Origin: CAIWAH01 sp964602595
GTDB taxonomy: Bacteria > Verrucomicrobiota > Verrucomicrobiia > Limisphaerales > UBA9464
DNA length: 64,000 nucleotides
Assembly: GCA_964602595.1 (NCBI GenBank)
Contig: CAZRRO010000001.1
Location: 496,001-560,000, forward strand
Direction of reading: 5' to 3'
Within the stretch, counting starts at the first letter, position 1. Each line of letters opens with the position of its first letter. The notes under the pieces were generated by a model, which saw only the letters and a program-made list of their open reading frames with translations, had not been told where the DNA came from and made no database searches. The position numbers and the translations under genes were made by a program. Positions 43,596 to 52,262 of this stretch are shown here, one piece after another.

Positions 43596-44072
43596 TTAGC
43601 ACGAATTGGGGGAAGCCGGCTGCCCGTTGTCTCCGCGCAACTGCGGATGACGCAATTGCCCGCCCAGGTTGGCGGTCCACGCCATCAACCCGAACGTGCC
43701 CAGCAGCAGCACCAGCACCGCCGTCGTCAACCCACCGGGCACGGCCGGGCGCTTCCGGCCAGCCCAGAGCGCAGCGCCCGCCGCGAGGCCAGTGAAGAAC
43801 ACCGCCGTGGTCGCGCGGTCGGCGGCCTGTTCGTGCCGTTGGACGCGGGCCCCGTCGTAAGGCTGCGGCCAAGGCCGGAGTTCATCCCAGGCGAAGTCGC
43901 CGGTGAACTTGATCGCCACCGACACCACGCACAACAGCACCACCCCCCAGAGGCTCAGGCGCACAAACTCCGGACTGCGCCGCCACCAGGAAACGCCCAA
44001 CGCAATCGCGGCGAACACCGTCCCGAGCGCGGGAACGTGGTTGAGCGCGAGGTGGAGGTGAACGGCATCCAC
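43596..44072 (-). CDS. Four-helix membrane protein of unknown function
   Basis: The 158-residue protein begins VDAVHLHLALNHVPALGTVF and has about four transmembrane segments (VPALGTVFAAIALGVSW, LWGVVLLCVVSVAI, TTAVFFTGLAAGAALW and TTAVLVLLLGTFGLM). The HLxLNHVPxLGT motif recurs in uncharacterised bacterial membrane proteins. The start is GTG at 44072, 4 bases after the nitroreductase stop on the same strand, so the two are probably co-transcribed. No function can be assigned. Confidence 0.65.
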   Translation of the reverse strand: MDAVHLHLALNHVPALGTVFAAIALGVSWWRRSPEFVRLSLWGVVLLCVVSVAIKFTGDFAWDELRPWPQPYDGARVQRHEQAADRATTAVFFTGLAAGAALWAGRKRPAVPGGLTTAVLVLLLGTFGLMAWTANLGGQLRHPQLRGDNGQPASPNSC

Positions 44073-44076
44073 GGGC

Positions 44077-44727
44077 TCAGAGGTGCTGGATGACCTCGGA
44101 CGCCGGGAAACGGACCTTCGGCAACGAGGCGTATTTGTCGTCGGCCGCACGGTAGCCGGCGGCGCAGGCCACGACCGTGGCGTAGCCGGTGCCGGTCAGG
44201 CCGAGGATTTCGTCATACTTCGAGGGTTCGATGCCTTCCATCGGGCACGTATCCACGCCGAGCACGGCGGCGCTTGCCATGAACTGGCCCAAGGCGATGT
44301 AAACCTGATGCGTCTGCCACGTGTCGAGGTAGCCCTTGGCGCGGGCACCTTCCAAGCTGCCCATCATCATCTTCTTGAACGGTGCCAAGGCTTCCGAAGT
44401 CGTGCCGCGCACTTCCGCGGTGCGGGCGACGTAACGGTCGATGTGCGCCTCCGGCAGATCTTTCCGGACGGCGAACACGACATGATGGGAGCCATCCTTC
44501 GGCTGGGTTTGTCCCCAGGACACCGGGACCAGCTTTTCGCGAACAGCCGGATCGGTCACGACCAGGAATTTCCACGGCTGGATGCCGAACGAACTGGGGC
44601 TCAGCACCAGCGCCTGCTCCAGCGCGGACCAAGTCTCCGTGGGAATCTTGCGGGTGGGATCAAATTTCTTGGTCGCGTAACGCCAGTTGAGGGCCGCGAG
44701 CAGCTCGGGGGCAGGCAGGGGATTCAT
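44077..44727 (-). CDS. NAD(P)H-dependent nitroreductase family oxidoreductase
   Basis: The 216-residue protein has FMN-binding signatures of the nitroreductase family: ELLAALNWRYATKKFDPTRK, ALVLSPSSFGIQPWKFLVVT, LGQFMASAAVLGVDTCPMEG and TVVACAAGYRAADDKYASLP at the C-terminus. Such enzymes reduce nitro compounds or quinones with NAD(P)H. The ATG at 44727 is placed before MNPLPAPELLAALN, and a longer reading adds 17 unsupported residues. The membrane-protein gene follows after 4 bases. Confidence 0.9.
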   Translation of the reverse strand: MNPLPAPELLAALNWRYATKKFDPTRKIPTETWSALEQALVLSPSSFGIQPWKFLVVTDPAVREKLVPVSWGQTQPKDGSHHVVFAVRKDLPEAHIDRYVARTAEVRGTTSEALAPFKKMMMGSLEGARAKGYLDTWQTHQVYIALGQFMASAAVLGVDTCPMEGIEPSKYDEILGLTGTGYATVVACAAGYRAADDKYASLPKVRFPASEVIQHL

Positions 44728-44793
44728 GTGGTTACCAAAAATGACGCCGCAGGGTAGCGGCGGAATCCGTCCATGCAACCGACTGGTCCGGCT

Positions 44794-45273
44794 TCAGCCC
44801 GGGATTCCCGGGGGCGGCGGGAAAAGGCGGTTCACCGCCTGAGTCCGAAAATCGAAGATCGTCGCCAACTGCCGGCGGACGACAAGTGCGTGAACCGGTT
44901 CGCTGAGCCAGCCGAGCGGGAGCTGGTAGGTGATCCGATCCAACATCTCGATCCGGCCGCCGTCGAGCTCCCGGAAGTGGTGTTCGTGATGCCACATTCG
45001 ATACGGACCAACCCGCTGTTCATCGACGAACAGGCGGCCGTCCTCGACGTGCGTGATCTCCGTCACCCAGGTCATGGGGATGCCCAGCAGCGGCCGCACC
45101 CGGTAGCGGATCATCATGCCGGCATACATCCGGGCCGGCAGCTCGCTGAGGATGTGGAAATCCAGCGCCTTGGGCGTGATGCGTTCCAAGTTGCGGGGAC
45201 TGGAGAAAAACTCCCAGACCACCGGCAAGGGCGCGGTGACGATCTGACTGCGTTCGAGGGTGTGGACAGGCAT
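44794..45273 (-). CDS. SRPBCC (START-like) family protein
   Basis: The 159-residue soluble protein resembles the SRPBCC lipid- or ligand-binding fold found in polyketide-cyclase and coenzyme-Q-binding proteins: VHTLERSQIVTAPLPVVWEF, LERITPKALDFHIL, MTWVTEITHVEDGRLFVDEQ, MWHHEHHFRELDGGRIEMLD and YQLPLGWLSEPVHALVVRRQ. Proteins of this type are often annotated as cell-division-inhibitor or SRPBCC family without known function. It lies on the minus strand upstream of the nitroreductase with a 66-base gap. Confidence 0.75.
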   Translation of the reverse strand: MPVHTLERSQIVTAPLPVVWEFFSSPRNLERITPKALDFHILSELPARMYAGMMIRYRVRPLLGIPMTWVTEITHVEDGRLFVDEQRVGPYRMWHHEHHFRELDGGRIEMLDRITYQLPLGWLSEPVHALVVRRQLATIFDFRTQAVNRLFPPPPGIPG

Positions 45274-45478
45274 GGCGAGGCGATTGCCCGGGCAGACCCA
45301 ACTGATCTTGCACCGGAGACCGATAGGCTACGCTGGAGTCGGCCGCGCGCAACCGGCCCAAATTGGCCGTGTCTGCATGAAATCCGCTTTCCGATCGGTC
45401 AGCGCGGACAAAGAAATTTCCCGGCCGGCCGAATGACAGACTTCCGCCCAGTGCGTCGCCCCGGTAACTTCTCCCGTG

Positions 45479-46270
45479 ATGCGGCTGGTCGAATCCAACT
45501 CGCGGCGGGGTTTCACCCTGATCGAACTGCTGGTGGTGATCGCCATCATCGCCATCCTGGCCGGCATGCTTCTGCCGGCGCTCGGCAAGGCCAAGAGCAA
45601 GGCGCAACAGACGCAGTGCCTCAGCAATTACCGCCAGCTCAACCTCGCGTGGCTGCTCTACGTCGACGACTTCAAGGAAGAGCTGCCGCCGAACGAGACC
45701 ATCCTCACCGGCGGCCGCACCGGCGCCAACGCGACCGCCCGCACGTGGGTCGTCGGCAACGCCTACACCGACCTGACCACCGCCAACCTCGAGAAGGGGC
45801 TCCTGTTTCCTTACAACAAGTCCGTCGGCATCTACAAATGCCCGGCCGACCGTTCCACGGTCCAGGACCGCGGCCGCGTGCCGCGCTCCCGCAGCGTGTC
45901 CATGAACGCCTACATGAACGACACGCCGGACCCGCGCGACCGCAGCTGCTGGCATAAGCTCAGCCAGATCGTGAATCCGTCGCCGACCAAGGCCTTCGTG
46001 TTCCTCGACGAACATGAAAACAGCATTGAGAACGCCCGTTTCGTTGTGACCCAGCCGGGCGAATGGCTATGGGTGGATTTCCCCGGCGTTCGTCACGCCG
46101 GCGCCCTCACGCTCAGTTTTGCCGACGGCCATGCCGAAAGCTGGAAGCTCATCTCGCCCGACTCCCGCCGCATCGGCAAGATGCCGCCTTGGATCCAGAG
46201 CCAAACCGTGAAGGCCAACGATCCCGACCTGCGTCGCTTCCATGACGCTTCGCCCAATCTGCCCCTCTGA
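45479..46270 (+). CDS. Prepilin-like protein with H-X9-DG type C-terminal domain
   Basis: The protein has about 263 residues. After the basic leader MRLVESNSRRG comes the prepilin cleavage and helix region FTLIELLVVIAIIAILAGML, recognised by prepilin peptidase. The rest is a beta-rich pseudopilin domain with the verrucomicrobial and planctomycete signatures LPALGKAKSKAQQTQCLSNY, FPYNKSVGIYKCPADRS, SVSMNAYMND and HAGALTLSFADGHAESW (FADGH). These proteins are multi-copy in PVC bacteria and probably surface or periplasm associated. A GTG 3 bases upstream of the ATG is in frame. Confidence 0.85.
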   Translation: MRLVESNSRRGFTLIELLVVIAIIAILAGMLLPALGKAKSKAQQTQCLSNYRQLNLAWLLYVDDFKEELPPNETILTGGRTGANATARTWVVGNAYTDLTTANLEKGLLFPYNKSVGIYKCPADRSTVQDRGRVPRSRSVSMNAYMNDTPDPRDRSCWHKLSQIVNPSPTKAFVFLDEHENSIENARFVVTQPGEWLWVDFPGVRHAGALTLSFADGHAESWKLISPDSRRIGKMPPWIQSQTVKANDPDLRRFHDASPNLPL

Positions 46271-46694
46271 TCCATTGGCATCGCGGTTGTCCGCCGATCT
46301 GCCCCCTCACCTGGTGAACCTCGACACTCCCTCCGATCCGGCCGCCGTCGTCCAGCGCCAGCTGGATGCCTACAATGCCCGGGACCTCGAAGCGCTGCTC
46401 GCGATCTACGCGGACGACGCCGAGCTGTTCGAGCACCCGGCCACGCTGCTCGCCCGCGGCACGGCGGAACTCCGGACCCGTTTCGCCGCCCGTTTTCAGG
46501 AACCCAACCTCCACGCCCAGCTCCTCGGCCGAACGGTCGCCGGCCCATTCGTGTTCGATCACGAACGGGTCACACGGACGTTTCCGGAGGGACCCGGTGA
46601 ACTGGAGGTCGTGATGATCTACGAAGTCCGGGCGGGGCGAATTGCCAAATCGTGGAGCGTCTTCGCGGCCAAGACGCTGTCCGCTCCCACCTGA
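46242..46694 (+). CDS. NTF2-like (SnoaL-type) small protein
   Basis: The 150-residue protein reads as a nuclear-transport-factor-2-like fold: AAVVQRQLDAYNARDLEALL, IYADDAELFEHPATLLARGT, LRTRFAARFQEPN, TVAGPFVFDHERVT and VVMIYEVRAGRIAKSWSVF. Such proteins are small enzymes or ligand binders of varied or unknown substrate. The listed ATG overlaps the end of the prepilin gene by 29 bases, and a start near 46314 (GTG) is also possible since the N-terminal 24 residues look unconserved. It is convergent with the methyltransferase gene. Confidence 0.75.
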   Translation: MTLRPICPSDPLASRLSADLPPHLVNLDTPSDPAAVVQRQLDAYNARDLEALLAIYADDAELFEHPATLLARGTAELRTRFAARFQEPNLHAQLLGRTVAGPFVFDHERVTRTFPEGPGELEVVMIYEVRAGRIAKSWSVFAAKTLSAPT

Positions 46695-46713
46695 AAATCC
46701 AGCGCGGCGACCG

Positions 46714-47757
46714 TCACGGCTTGGTGCCCACGAGCACGCCGCAATGCACCAGCGTCGGCACGACTTCGCCGGGCAGGAGTCCGACCTCCCGCAGCCAGCC
46801 ACGATACTCGGCCGCGCTGTAGGCCCGCCCCTCGGTCAGGGAAAACAAGGCCGCGGAATACAGCGCAACCGGCAGCGGCCCCCCGAGGTTGTCGTCGAGG
46901 AAAACGTCATGAATCAGCAACCGCCCGCCCGGCGGCAGGACGGCGGCGGCCCGTTGCACCAACCGGCGGCATTCCGGCACATCCCAGTCGTGGAGGATGT
47001 TCGACAACAACACCGTGTCGGCCGCAGGCAACGGCGCCGTGAACATGTCGCCGGGCACCAAGTCCAACCGGTCGCCCACGCCCGCCGCCGCGCCGAATTC
47101 GGCCGCGACCTTCAGCACCTCCGGGCGGTCGAGGACCGTGGCCCGGAGGCCGGGATTGGCCTGCAGCAAGGCCAACGAATACACGCCGGTGCCACCCCCG
47201 AGATCCAGCAGGTGTCCGGCGTCAGGCAACGGGAGATTTCGGGCCAGCCAAGGCGCGACGTTCTTCGCCCGCCCGGCCAAGGCCAAGGTCAGATGCCGCG
47301 CGCTGGCCTCGCGTTCCATCGCCGACTCGATGCCCTCGCGATAGATGAAGGCGGCACCGGAGTCCTCCGACTTGGCGCCTGCGGGTTGGCTGGTGCGCAA
47401 TCGTTCCACCATGCCCAGCACGCCGGGCGCTTCGGCGGCGAGGCCACAATAGTCGCCCACAAAAAACGGCCCGCCCGGCAACAGGTGTTCCCGGGCCACG
47501 GCGGTGAGCGCCAACCGGTTCTCTGTGTCGAGAACCAGCGTGCCCATGGCGCGCAGGGCCGTGAACAACACTTGGGCGGCCCGTTCGCTCAAACCCAACT
47601 CCGCGCGCAGACTCCCGAACGTCATCGGCGCGGACGATAGCCGGGCGAATACGCCAAAATGCGCGACCGCCGCGACGAGCAGTTCGGTCGCGTGATTGCC
47701 GCGGAACAGCTCGAATAGCGGGGTCGGGTCCGAGGCCGGACAGTGGGTGAAGTTCAT
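46714..47757 (-). CDS. SAM-dependent O-methyltransferase (plant-type/hydroxyindole family)
   Basis: The 347-residue protein has an N-terminal winged-helix dimerisation domain (FELFRGNHATELLVAAVAHF, LRAELGLSERAAQVLFTALR, TLVLDTENRLALTAVAREHL) and a Rossmann SAM-binding domain (GHLLDLGGGTGVYSLALLQA, VLDRPEVLKVAAEF, LVPGDMFTAPLPAADTVLLS, ILHDWDVPECRRLV, LPPGGRLLIHDVFLDDN). This is the class that methylates hydroxyl groups of small aromatic compounds. The substrate is unknown. The start is ATG at 47757 (MNFTHCPASDPTPLF). It is divergent from the thioesterase-like gene. Confidence 0.88.
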   Translation of the reverse strand: MNFTHCPASDPTPLFELFRGNHATELLVAAVAHFGVFARLSSAPMTFGSLRAELGLSERAAQVLFTALRAMGTLVLDTENRLALTAVAREHLLPGGPFFVGDYCGLAAEAPGVLGMVERLRTSQPAGAKSEDSGAAFIYREGIESAMEREASARHLTLALAGRAKNVAPWLARNLPLPDAGHLLDLGGGTGVYSLALLQANPGLRATVLDRPEVLKVAAEFGAAAGVGDRLDLVPGDMFTAPLPAADTVLLSNILHDWDVPECRRLVQRAAAVLPPGGRLLIHDVFLDDNLGGPLPVALYSAALFSLTEGRAYSAAEYRGWLREVGLLPGEVVPTLVHCGVLVGTKP

Positions 47758-47898
47758 GCCGCTCACCCTGCGGGCCAGACCTCGCGGCGGCAAGGCACCC
47801 TTCGGCCCCCGACCGCCGCCGCCGGGGCAACTGCCCGGCAAACGTCAGTTGCTTCGCGGGGAAACAGCCGTTTTGCTGATCCGCGACCGCCGCACCGC

Positions 47899-48306
47899 AT
47901 GAACACTCGTCCCCGGATAGGCCTGACCGGCGAACACACCTTCACCGTCGAACCCAAGCACGTCATCGAGTTCGCCGGCGACGGCATGCCCGCCGTCCTG
48001 AGCACGCCCAATCTCATCGGGTTGCTGGAGCGGACCGCCCGCCAGACGCTGGTGCCGCTGCTCGACGCCAACGAACGCACGGTTGGCGCCGAGATCGAAT
48101 TGCGCCACCTCGCGCCGACGCCGCTCGGCGCCACGGTGACGTTGCAGGTCCGGGTCATCCACGCGGAGGGCAGCCTCGTGACCTTCACGGTCGAGGCGCG
48201 GGACGAACACGAAGTCATCGCCCGCGGCCTGCACCGGAGAGCCGTGATCCGGGTGGAAAGCTTCGCCAAGCGGGTGGGCCGGAAGACCAGTCCCGCCAAA
48301 AACTGA
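47899..48306 (+). CDS. Thioesterase-like hotdog-fold protein
   Basis: The 135-residue protein resembles the fluoroacetyl-CoA-thioesterase-like group: EHTFTVEPKHVIEFAGDGMP, LSTPNLIGLLERTARQTLVP, ANERTVGAEIELRHLAPTPL, GATVTLQVRVIHAEGSLVTF and EVIARGLHRRAVIRVESF. It should hydrolyse acyl-CoA or be a related hotdog protein. The ATG at 47899 gives a compact family-length product. The YdcF-like gene follows after 13 bases and may be co-transcribed. Confidence 0.8.
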   Translation: MNTRPRIGLTGEHTFTVEPKHVIEFAGDGMPAVLSTPNLIGLLERTARQTLVPLLDANERTVGAEIELRHLAPTPLGATVTLQVRVIHAEGSLVTFTVEARDEHEVIARGLHRRAVIRVESFAKRVGRKTSPAKN

Positions 48307-48319
48307 AACCAAACCCGCC

Positions 48320-49366
48320 ATGTCCACCCGGACTCACGCAGTGCCTTGGGGCAAACTCCTGTTGGATTCACCCGGCAACAAACGCCCGGCGTCACCTACC
48401 CGCCATGCCACGGCCCGCGGACTCGCCGGCTTTCTCGGGGTGTTTACGCTCATCGGGCTCCTCGGTCGGATCCGCTCTCCGGGGTTTGATGCCAATCTTT
48501 GGTGGCTCGACCTCCGTGCCCTGCCGGAGCCGTTGGCGTTCGCCGGGCAATTCATGCTCGGCACTCTCCTCCTCGCATGGGCTGTTTCGCCCTCGGCGGG
48601 AACCCTGCGGCGCCGATTGACTCTGGGTGTCACCGCGGGCGCCTTGATGGTGCTGGCCCTGAATGCGTTGACCGTGGCCGGACTTTTCCTGACCGGAACG
48701 GTGGCCGCCGGCTTTCCCCTGCCGGCCTCAGTTTTGTTCGGCGCCGGACTGTTTTTCATTCTCCGCCAAGTGGGCGCCGCCACGGTGGTCCGCCCGGATC
48801 GCCCGGCCATCGCCGTGATGTTGCTGGGTTGTTTCCTTCTGTTTCCGCTCATCCAAGTCCTTTGCTTCGGCCGCACCGATTATCGGCGGCCGGCGGATGC
48901 CGCGGTCGTGTTGGGCGCACGGGTGTATGCCGACGGGCGGCTTTCGGACGCCGTCGGGGATCGGGTGCGGACAGCGGTGGAGCTCTACCGGCAGGGCTGG
49001 GTCCGCGAATTGGTGATGTCCGGCGGTCCGGGCGACGGTGCGATCCACGAAACGGCCGCCATGCGCGCCGAAGCCATCCGCAGCGGTATCCCCGCGGCGG
49101 CCATTCGGTGTGACCTCAACGGCCTGTCCACCGCGCACACGGTGCGCAACACCGCGGGCGAATTCGCCGGGCGCCGCCTCCTCGCCGTCAGCGAATACTA
49201 CCATCTGCCCCGCATCAAACTCGCCTACGCCCGGGCCGGGCTCGACGTCTTCACCGTGCCGGCGGCGGCGCGGGACTGGCGCCGGACGTGGGACCTGCGT
49301 TCGGTGCTCCGCGAAGTGCCCGCGTTCTGGCTCTACTACGGCCGGGCCGTGCTCGGACGCGGTTGA
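48320..49366 (+). CDS. YdcF/ElyC-family (DUF218) membrane protein
   Basis: The 348-residue protein has about four N-terminal transmembrane segments (GFLGVFTLIGLLG, LAFAGQFMLGTLLLAW, VTAGALMVLALNALTVAGLF and FPLPASVLFGAGLFFIL), a fifth around AIAVMLLGCFLLFPLIQVL, then a DUF218 domain. That domain has PADAAVVLGARVYADGRLSD, VGDRVRTAVELYRQGWVREL, VMSGGPGDGAIHETAAMRAE, NTAGEFAGRRLLAVSEYYHL and RIKLAYARAGLDVFTVPAAA. Related ElyC and SanA affect cell-envelope integrity. It follows the thioesterase-like gene closely. Confidence 0.8.
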   Translation: MSTRTHAVPWGKLLLDSPGNKRPASPTRHATARGLAGFLGVFTLIGLLGRIRSPGFDANLWWLDLRALPEPLAFAGQFMLGTLLLAWAVSPSAGTLRRRLTLGVTAGALMVLALNALTVAGLFLTGTVAAGFPLPASVLFGAGLFFILRQVGAATVVRPDRPAIAVMLLGCFLLFPLIQVLCFGRTDYRRPADAAVVLGARVYADGRLSDAVGDRVRTAVELYRQGWVRELVMSGGPGDGAIHETAAMRAEAIRSGIPAAAIRCDLNGLSTAHTVRNTAGEFAGRRLLAVSEYYHLPRIKLAYARAGLDVFTVPAAARDWRRTWDLRSVLREVPAFWLYYGRAVLGRG

Positions 49367-49457
49367 TCGGGCTAGTGCCACGCAGGGTCAGGCAAACTCA
49401 CCCATGCGGGGCGCTTTACGCGCGCCGTTCGGCCGGCGCACGCTCAGCACATTCGCC

Positions 49458-50735
49458 ATGAACCACTCCGTCACCCGCCGGACTTTTGTCCACCAAGCCG
49501 CGTTCGCCACTGCCGCGTTCGCCACCCTGCCCCGGATCTTTGGCCAAGCCGCGCCGTCCAACCGCGTGCGGCTCGCCGTCATGGGACTCCACCGCGGCGA
49601 AGCCCACGTGAACGGTTACCTCGCGTCGCCCAACGCAGAGGTCGCCTGCGTGTGTGACGTGGACCGGCGCGCCGCGGAAAAGGCCGCCACCCTCGTCGAG
49701 ACAAAGTCCGGCAAACGCCCCCTCATCGTCACCGACTTCCGGCGTGTCCTCGAAGACCGCACGATCGACGCCCTGTCCATCGCCGCGCCGAGCCACTGGC
49801 ACGCGCCGGCCAGCATCCTCGCCTGCGCGGCCGGCAAGCACGTCTATGTCGAGAAGCCGGGGAGCCACAATGCCCGCGAAGGCGAACTCATGGTCGCCGC
49901 CGCCCGCAAGCACGGCCGCCTCGTCCAGATGGGCAACCAGCGGCGCAGTTGGCCGCACGTCATCGAAGCCATGGCGCGGCTGCATTCCGGCGCCATCGGC
50001 AAGGTTCGTTCGGCCCGCGCGTGGTATGCCGCCGACCGCGGCACCATCGGCCGCGGCAAACCCGCGCCCGTGCCGGAATGGCTCGATTATTCGCTCTGGC
50101 AAGGACCGGCCCCGGAACGGCCCTACCTCGACAACGTGGTCCACTACAACTGGCACTGGCGCTGGCATTGGGGCGGCGGCGAACTGGCCAACAACGGGCC
50201 GCACTCGCTCGACCTGGCCCGCTGGGGACTGGGCGTGGATTGCCCGCATCGCGTCACCTGCGCCGGCGGCCGCTACTTTTTCCAGGATGACCAGGAAACG
50301 CCCGACACGACGCTGGCCACTTTCGACTTCGGCCCCTGTTCCGCGACGTGGGAGGCGCACAGTTGCCATCCCCGCGGCCAGGAAGGCACCGGCTTCGGCC
50401 TCGTCTTCCAGGGCGACGCCGGCTCGCTGCTCCTGCTCGACGCCGGCTGGAAGCAGTTTGATGCCAAGAAACAGGTCGTGGCGGAAGGCGCCGGGAAATG
50501 GGACGACACGCTCCATTTCGCGAACTTCGTCGCGGCGATCCGCGGCGAAGCGAAACTGAACTCCGAGATCGCCGAGGGCCAGAAGAGCACCCTGCTATGC
50601 CACCTCGCGAACCTGGCCTGGCGCACCGGCCAGACCGTGAACTGCGATCCGGCAACGCGGCAACTCGTCGGCAACCGCGCCGCGAAAAAGCTCTGGAGCC
50701 GGGAATACCGCCGCGGGTGGGAGCCGAAGGTTTGA
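49458..50735 (+). CDS. Tat-exported Gfo/Idh/MocA-family oxidoreductase
   Basis: The 425-residue protein has a twin-arginine leader (MNHSVTRRTFVHQAAFATAA), then a Rossmann domain (RVRLAVMGLHRGEAHVNGYL, CVCDVDRRAAEKAATLVETK, IDALSIAAPSHWHAPASILA, GKHVYVEKPGSHNAREGELM) and the C-terminal alpha/beta domain with GGGELANNGPHSLDLARWGL. The EKPxxHN motif carries the usual catalytic lysine. Gfo/Idh enzymes oxidise or reduce sugars with NAD(P); exported members are common in Planctomycetes and Verrucomicrobia. The ATG at 49458 is chosen because the frame upstream is antisense or shadow to the DUF218 gene. Substrate unknown. Confidence 0.9.
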   Translation: MNHSVTRRTFVHQAAFATAAFATLPRIFGQAAPSNRVRLAVMGLHRGEAHVNGYLASPNAEVACVCDVDRRAAEKAATLVETKSGKRPLIVTDFRRVLEDRTIDALSIAAPSHWHAPASILACAAGKHVYVEKPGSHNAREGELMVAAARKHGRLVQMGNQRRSWPHVIEAMARLHSGAIGKVRSARAWYAADRGTIGRGKPAPVPEWLDYSLWQGPAPERPYLDNVVHYNWHWRWHWGGGELANNGPHSLDLARWGLGVDCPHRVTCAGGRYFFQDDQETPDTTLATFDFGPCSATWEAHSCHPRGQEGTGFGLVFQGDAGSLLLLDAGWKQFDAKKQVVAEGAGKWDDTLHFANFVAAIRGEAKLNSEIAEGQKSTLLCHLANLAWRTGQTVNCDPATRQLVGNRAAKKLWSREYRRGWEPKV

Positions 50736-50777
50736 CGTGGCCGCCAGTCAGAGACAGATTTCGTTGCTGATTCAGCC

Positions 50778-51173
50778 ATGTCCCGCCAATCCCCAGAATC
50801 CCGATCAAGCGCTGGATGGGTTTTGGTTGCTGCGGTGGTGGCGGTTCTGGGCGCGACAGCAGTCTTTGTGATGCCGGTGCCACCTTTCGGTCGTTACTCG
50901 GAAGATCGAATCGCCACGGCCGATGACTGCTACTATTCATTCACCAACGGCAATATGGTGCTTTCGATTCCCAACCACGCGGACCAAGTCCAGGGACGTC
51001 TGGTCAGGACCAACGGGCATTGGATGGTGATGCTGAAGTCAGGACCGGCACTGAAGTTGAAGCCGCGATTGCTTTTTATGGAAATCGAAGAGGGTGGGCC
51101 CCAGTTCATTTCGCGAAGCAGGAGATACTTCGGGATCAAATGGATTGATTGGGTGGTCCAGAAGTTCATTTAG
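50778..51173 (+). CDS. Small membrane-anchored protein of unknown function
   Basis: The 131-residue protein has an N-terminal hydrophobic segment (GWVLVAAVVAVLGATAVFVM, about 13-32) acting as a membrane anchor or uncleaved signal, followed by a short mixed domain (DDCYYSFTNGNMVLSIPNHA, VRTNGHWMVMLKSGPALKLK). No family is recognised. It follows the Gfo/Idh gene by 42 bases on the same strand. Base composition is noticeably lower in GC than neighbours by eye. Confidence 0.6.
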   Translation: MSRQSPESRSSAGWVLVAAVVAVLGATAVFVMPVPPFGRYSEDRIATADDCYYSFTNGNMVLSIPNHADQVQGRLVRTNGHWMVMLKSGPALKLKPRLLFMEIEEGGPQFISRSRRYFGIKWIDWVVQKFI

Positions 51174-51384
51174 CCTTGGCACCTACACCTGCCGTCAACG
51201 CCTTCAACTGGGCGTGCCTCCCCCACCTGCCGGCAGAAGTTGGTTGGCCATGAGTTGATTGGGTCGCCCGTGAGCCGGGTGGTGCAATGCACCTGCGACT
51301 CGGCGTTCACGGGAATGATGGCCTTCGGTAGGGGACGCCGCTAAACCCTTGGCGACCGGGGGCGCCTTCGGCCAGTCTGCGGCC

Positions 51385-52254
51385 ATGCCGATTCCGGAAG
51401 CCCCCAAAATCAGCAAATGGCCCTTCCTGCTGGGTGATGCCCTGTTGGTCGGGGCCGGTGCGTTCATCCTGCACACCAATCCCTGGCCCGTGCCGCCCGT
51501 GCCACTCGCGCTGGGCGTGGGTTGCATCGTCGCCGGCGCCTGGCTGGCGATCACCCCGTTCCTGCGCGACCACACCGCCGCCGTGAAGCTGTGGGAACAG
51601 TCGAATCTCGCCGAGGCCGCCCAGCAGATTGACCAGTTGGCCACGCTCGCCAACCAGATCGCCGCCGCCACGGGCCAGTGGCAGAACGTCCAGGAAATCT
51701 CCGGCAAGACCGTCGCCAGCGCCTCGGAACTCGCCGGCAAGATGAGCAACGAGGCCCGCGCCTTCGCCGAGTTCATCCAGCGCGCCAACGACCAGGAGAA
51801 ACAGACCCTGCGGCTGGAGGTGGACAAGCTGCGCCGCGGCGAGGGCGATTTCCTCCAGGTCATGGTCCACCTGCTGGACCACGTCTTCGCGCTCTTCGGC
51901 GCCGCCGTCCGCAGCGGGCAGCAGCCGGTCGTCCAGCAGATCGGCCAGTTCCGGGCCGCCTGTCTCGACACCGTTCGCCGCCTCGGCCTGGTCGCGCACG
52001 AGGCCCGGCCGGGCGACGAATACGACGCCCGGTATCACCAGACGCCGGACGGCAAGGACCCCGCGCCCGGCACCAAGATAGCCGGCACCATCGCGGCCGG
52101 TTACTCGTATCAGAGCCAACCCGTGAGGCGCATCCTCGTCGCCCTGCACAAGGACGAACCCGCTCCCGCCCCCGCGGCGGAAGTGCCGGAGCCGGCCGCG
52201 GAAGCCGAACCAACGGCGCCGGAGCTGCCCTTGGAACCGGAACCAGGTTCCTGA
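51385..52254 (+). CDS. Membrane-anchored GrpE-like protein
   Basis: The 289-residue protein has two N-terminal hydrophobic segments (FLLGDALLVGAGAFILHTN and VPLALGVGCIVAGAWLAITP), a helical coiled-coil stretch (about 60-150), then a region resembling the GrpE C-terminal part: LLDHVFALFGAAVRSGQQPV, QFRAACLDTVRRLGLVAHEA, RPGDEYDARYHQTPDGKDPA and GTIAAGYSYQSQPVRRILVA, ending in a Pro/Glu/Ala tail. GrpE is the nucleotide-exchange factor of DnaK, but it is normally soluble, so this may be a specialised membrane-linked version. The ATG at 51385 is preferred over an in-frame start 36 bases upstream. Confidence 0.65.
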   Translation: MPIPEAPKISKWPFLLGDALLVGAGAFILHTNPWPVPPVPLALGVGCIVAGAWLAITPFLRDHTAAVKLWEQSNLAEAAQQIDQLATLANQIAAATGQWQNVQEISGKTVASASELAGKMSNEARAFAEFIQRANDQEKQTLRLEVDKLRRGEGDFLQVMVHLLDHVFALFGAAVRSGQQPVVQQIGQFRAACLDTVRRLGLVAHEARPGDEYDARYHQTPDGKDPAPGTKIAGTIAAGYSYQSQPVRRILVALHKDEPAPAPAAEVPEPAAEAEPTAPELPLEPEPGS

Positions 52255-52262
52255 AGCCGGCC

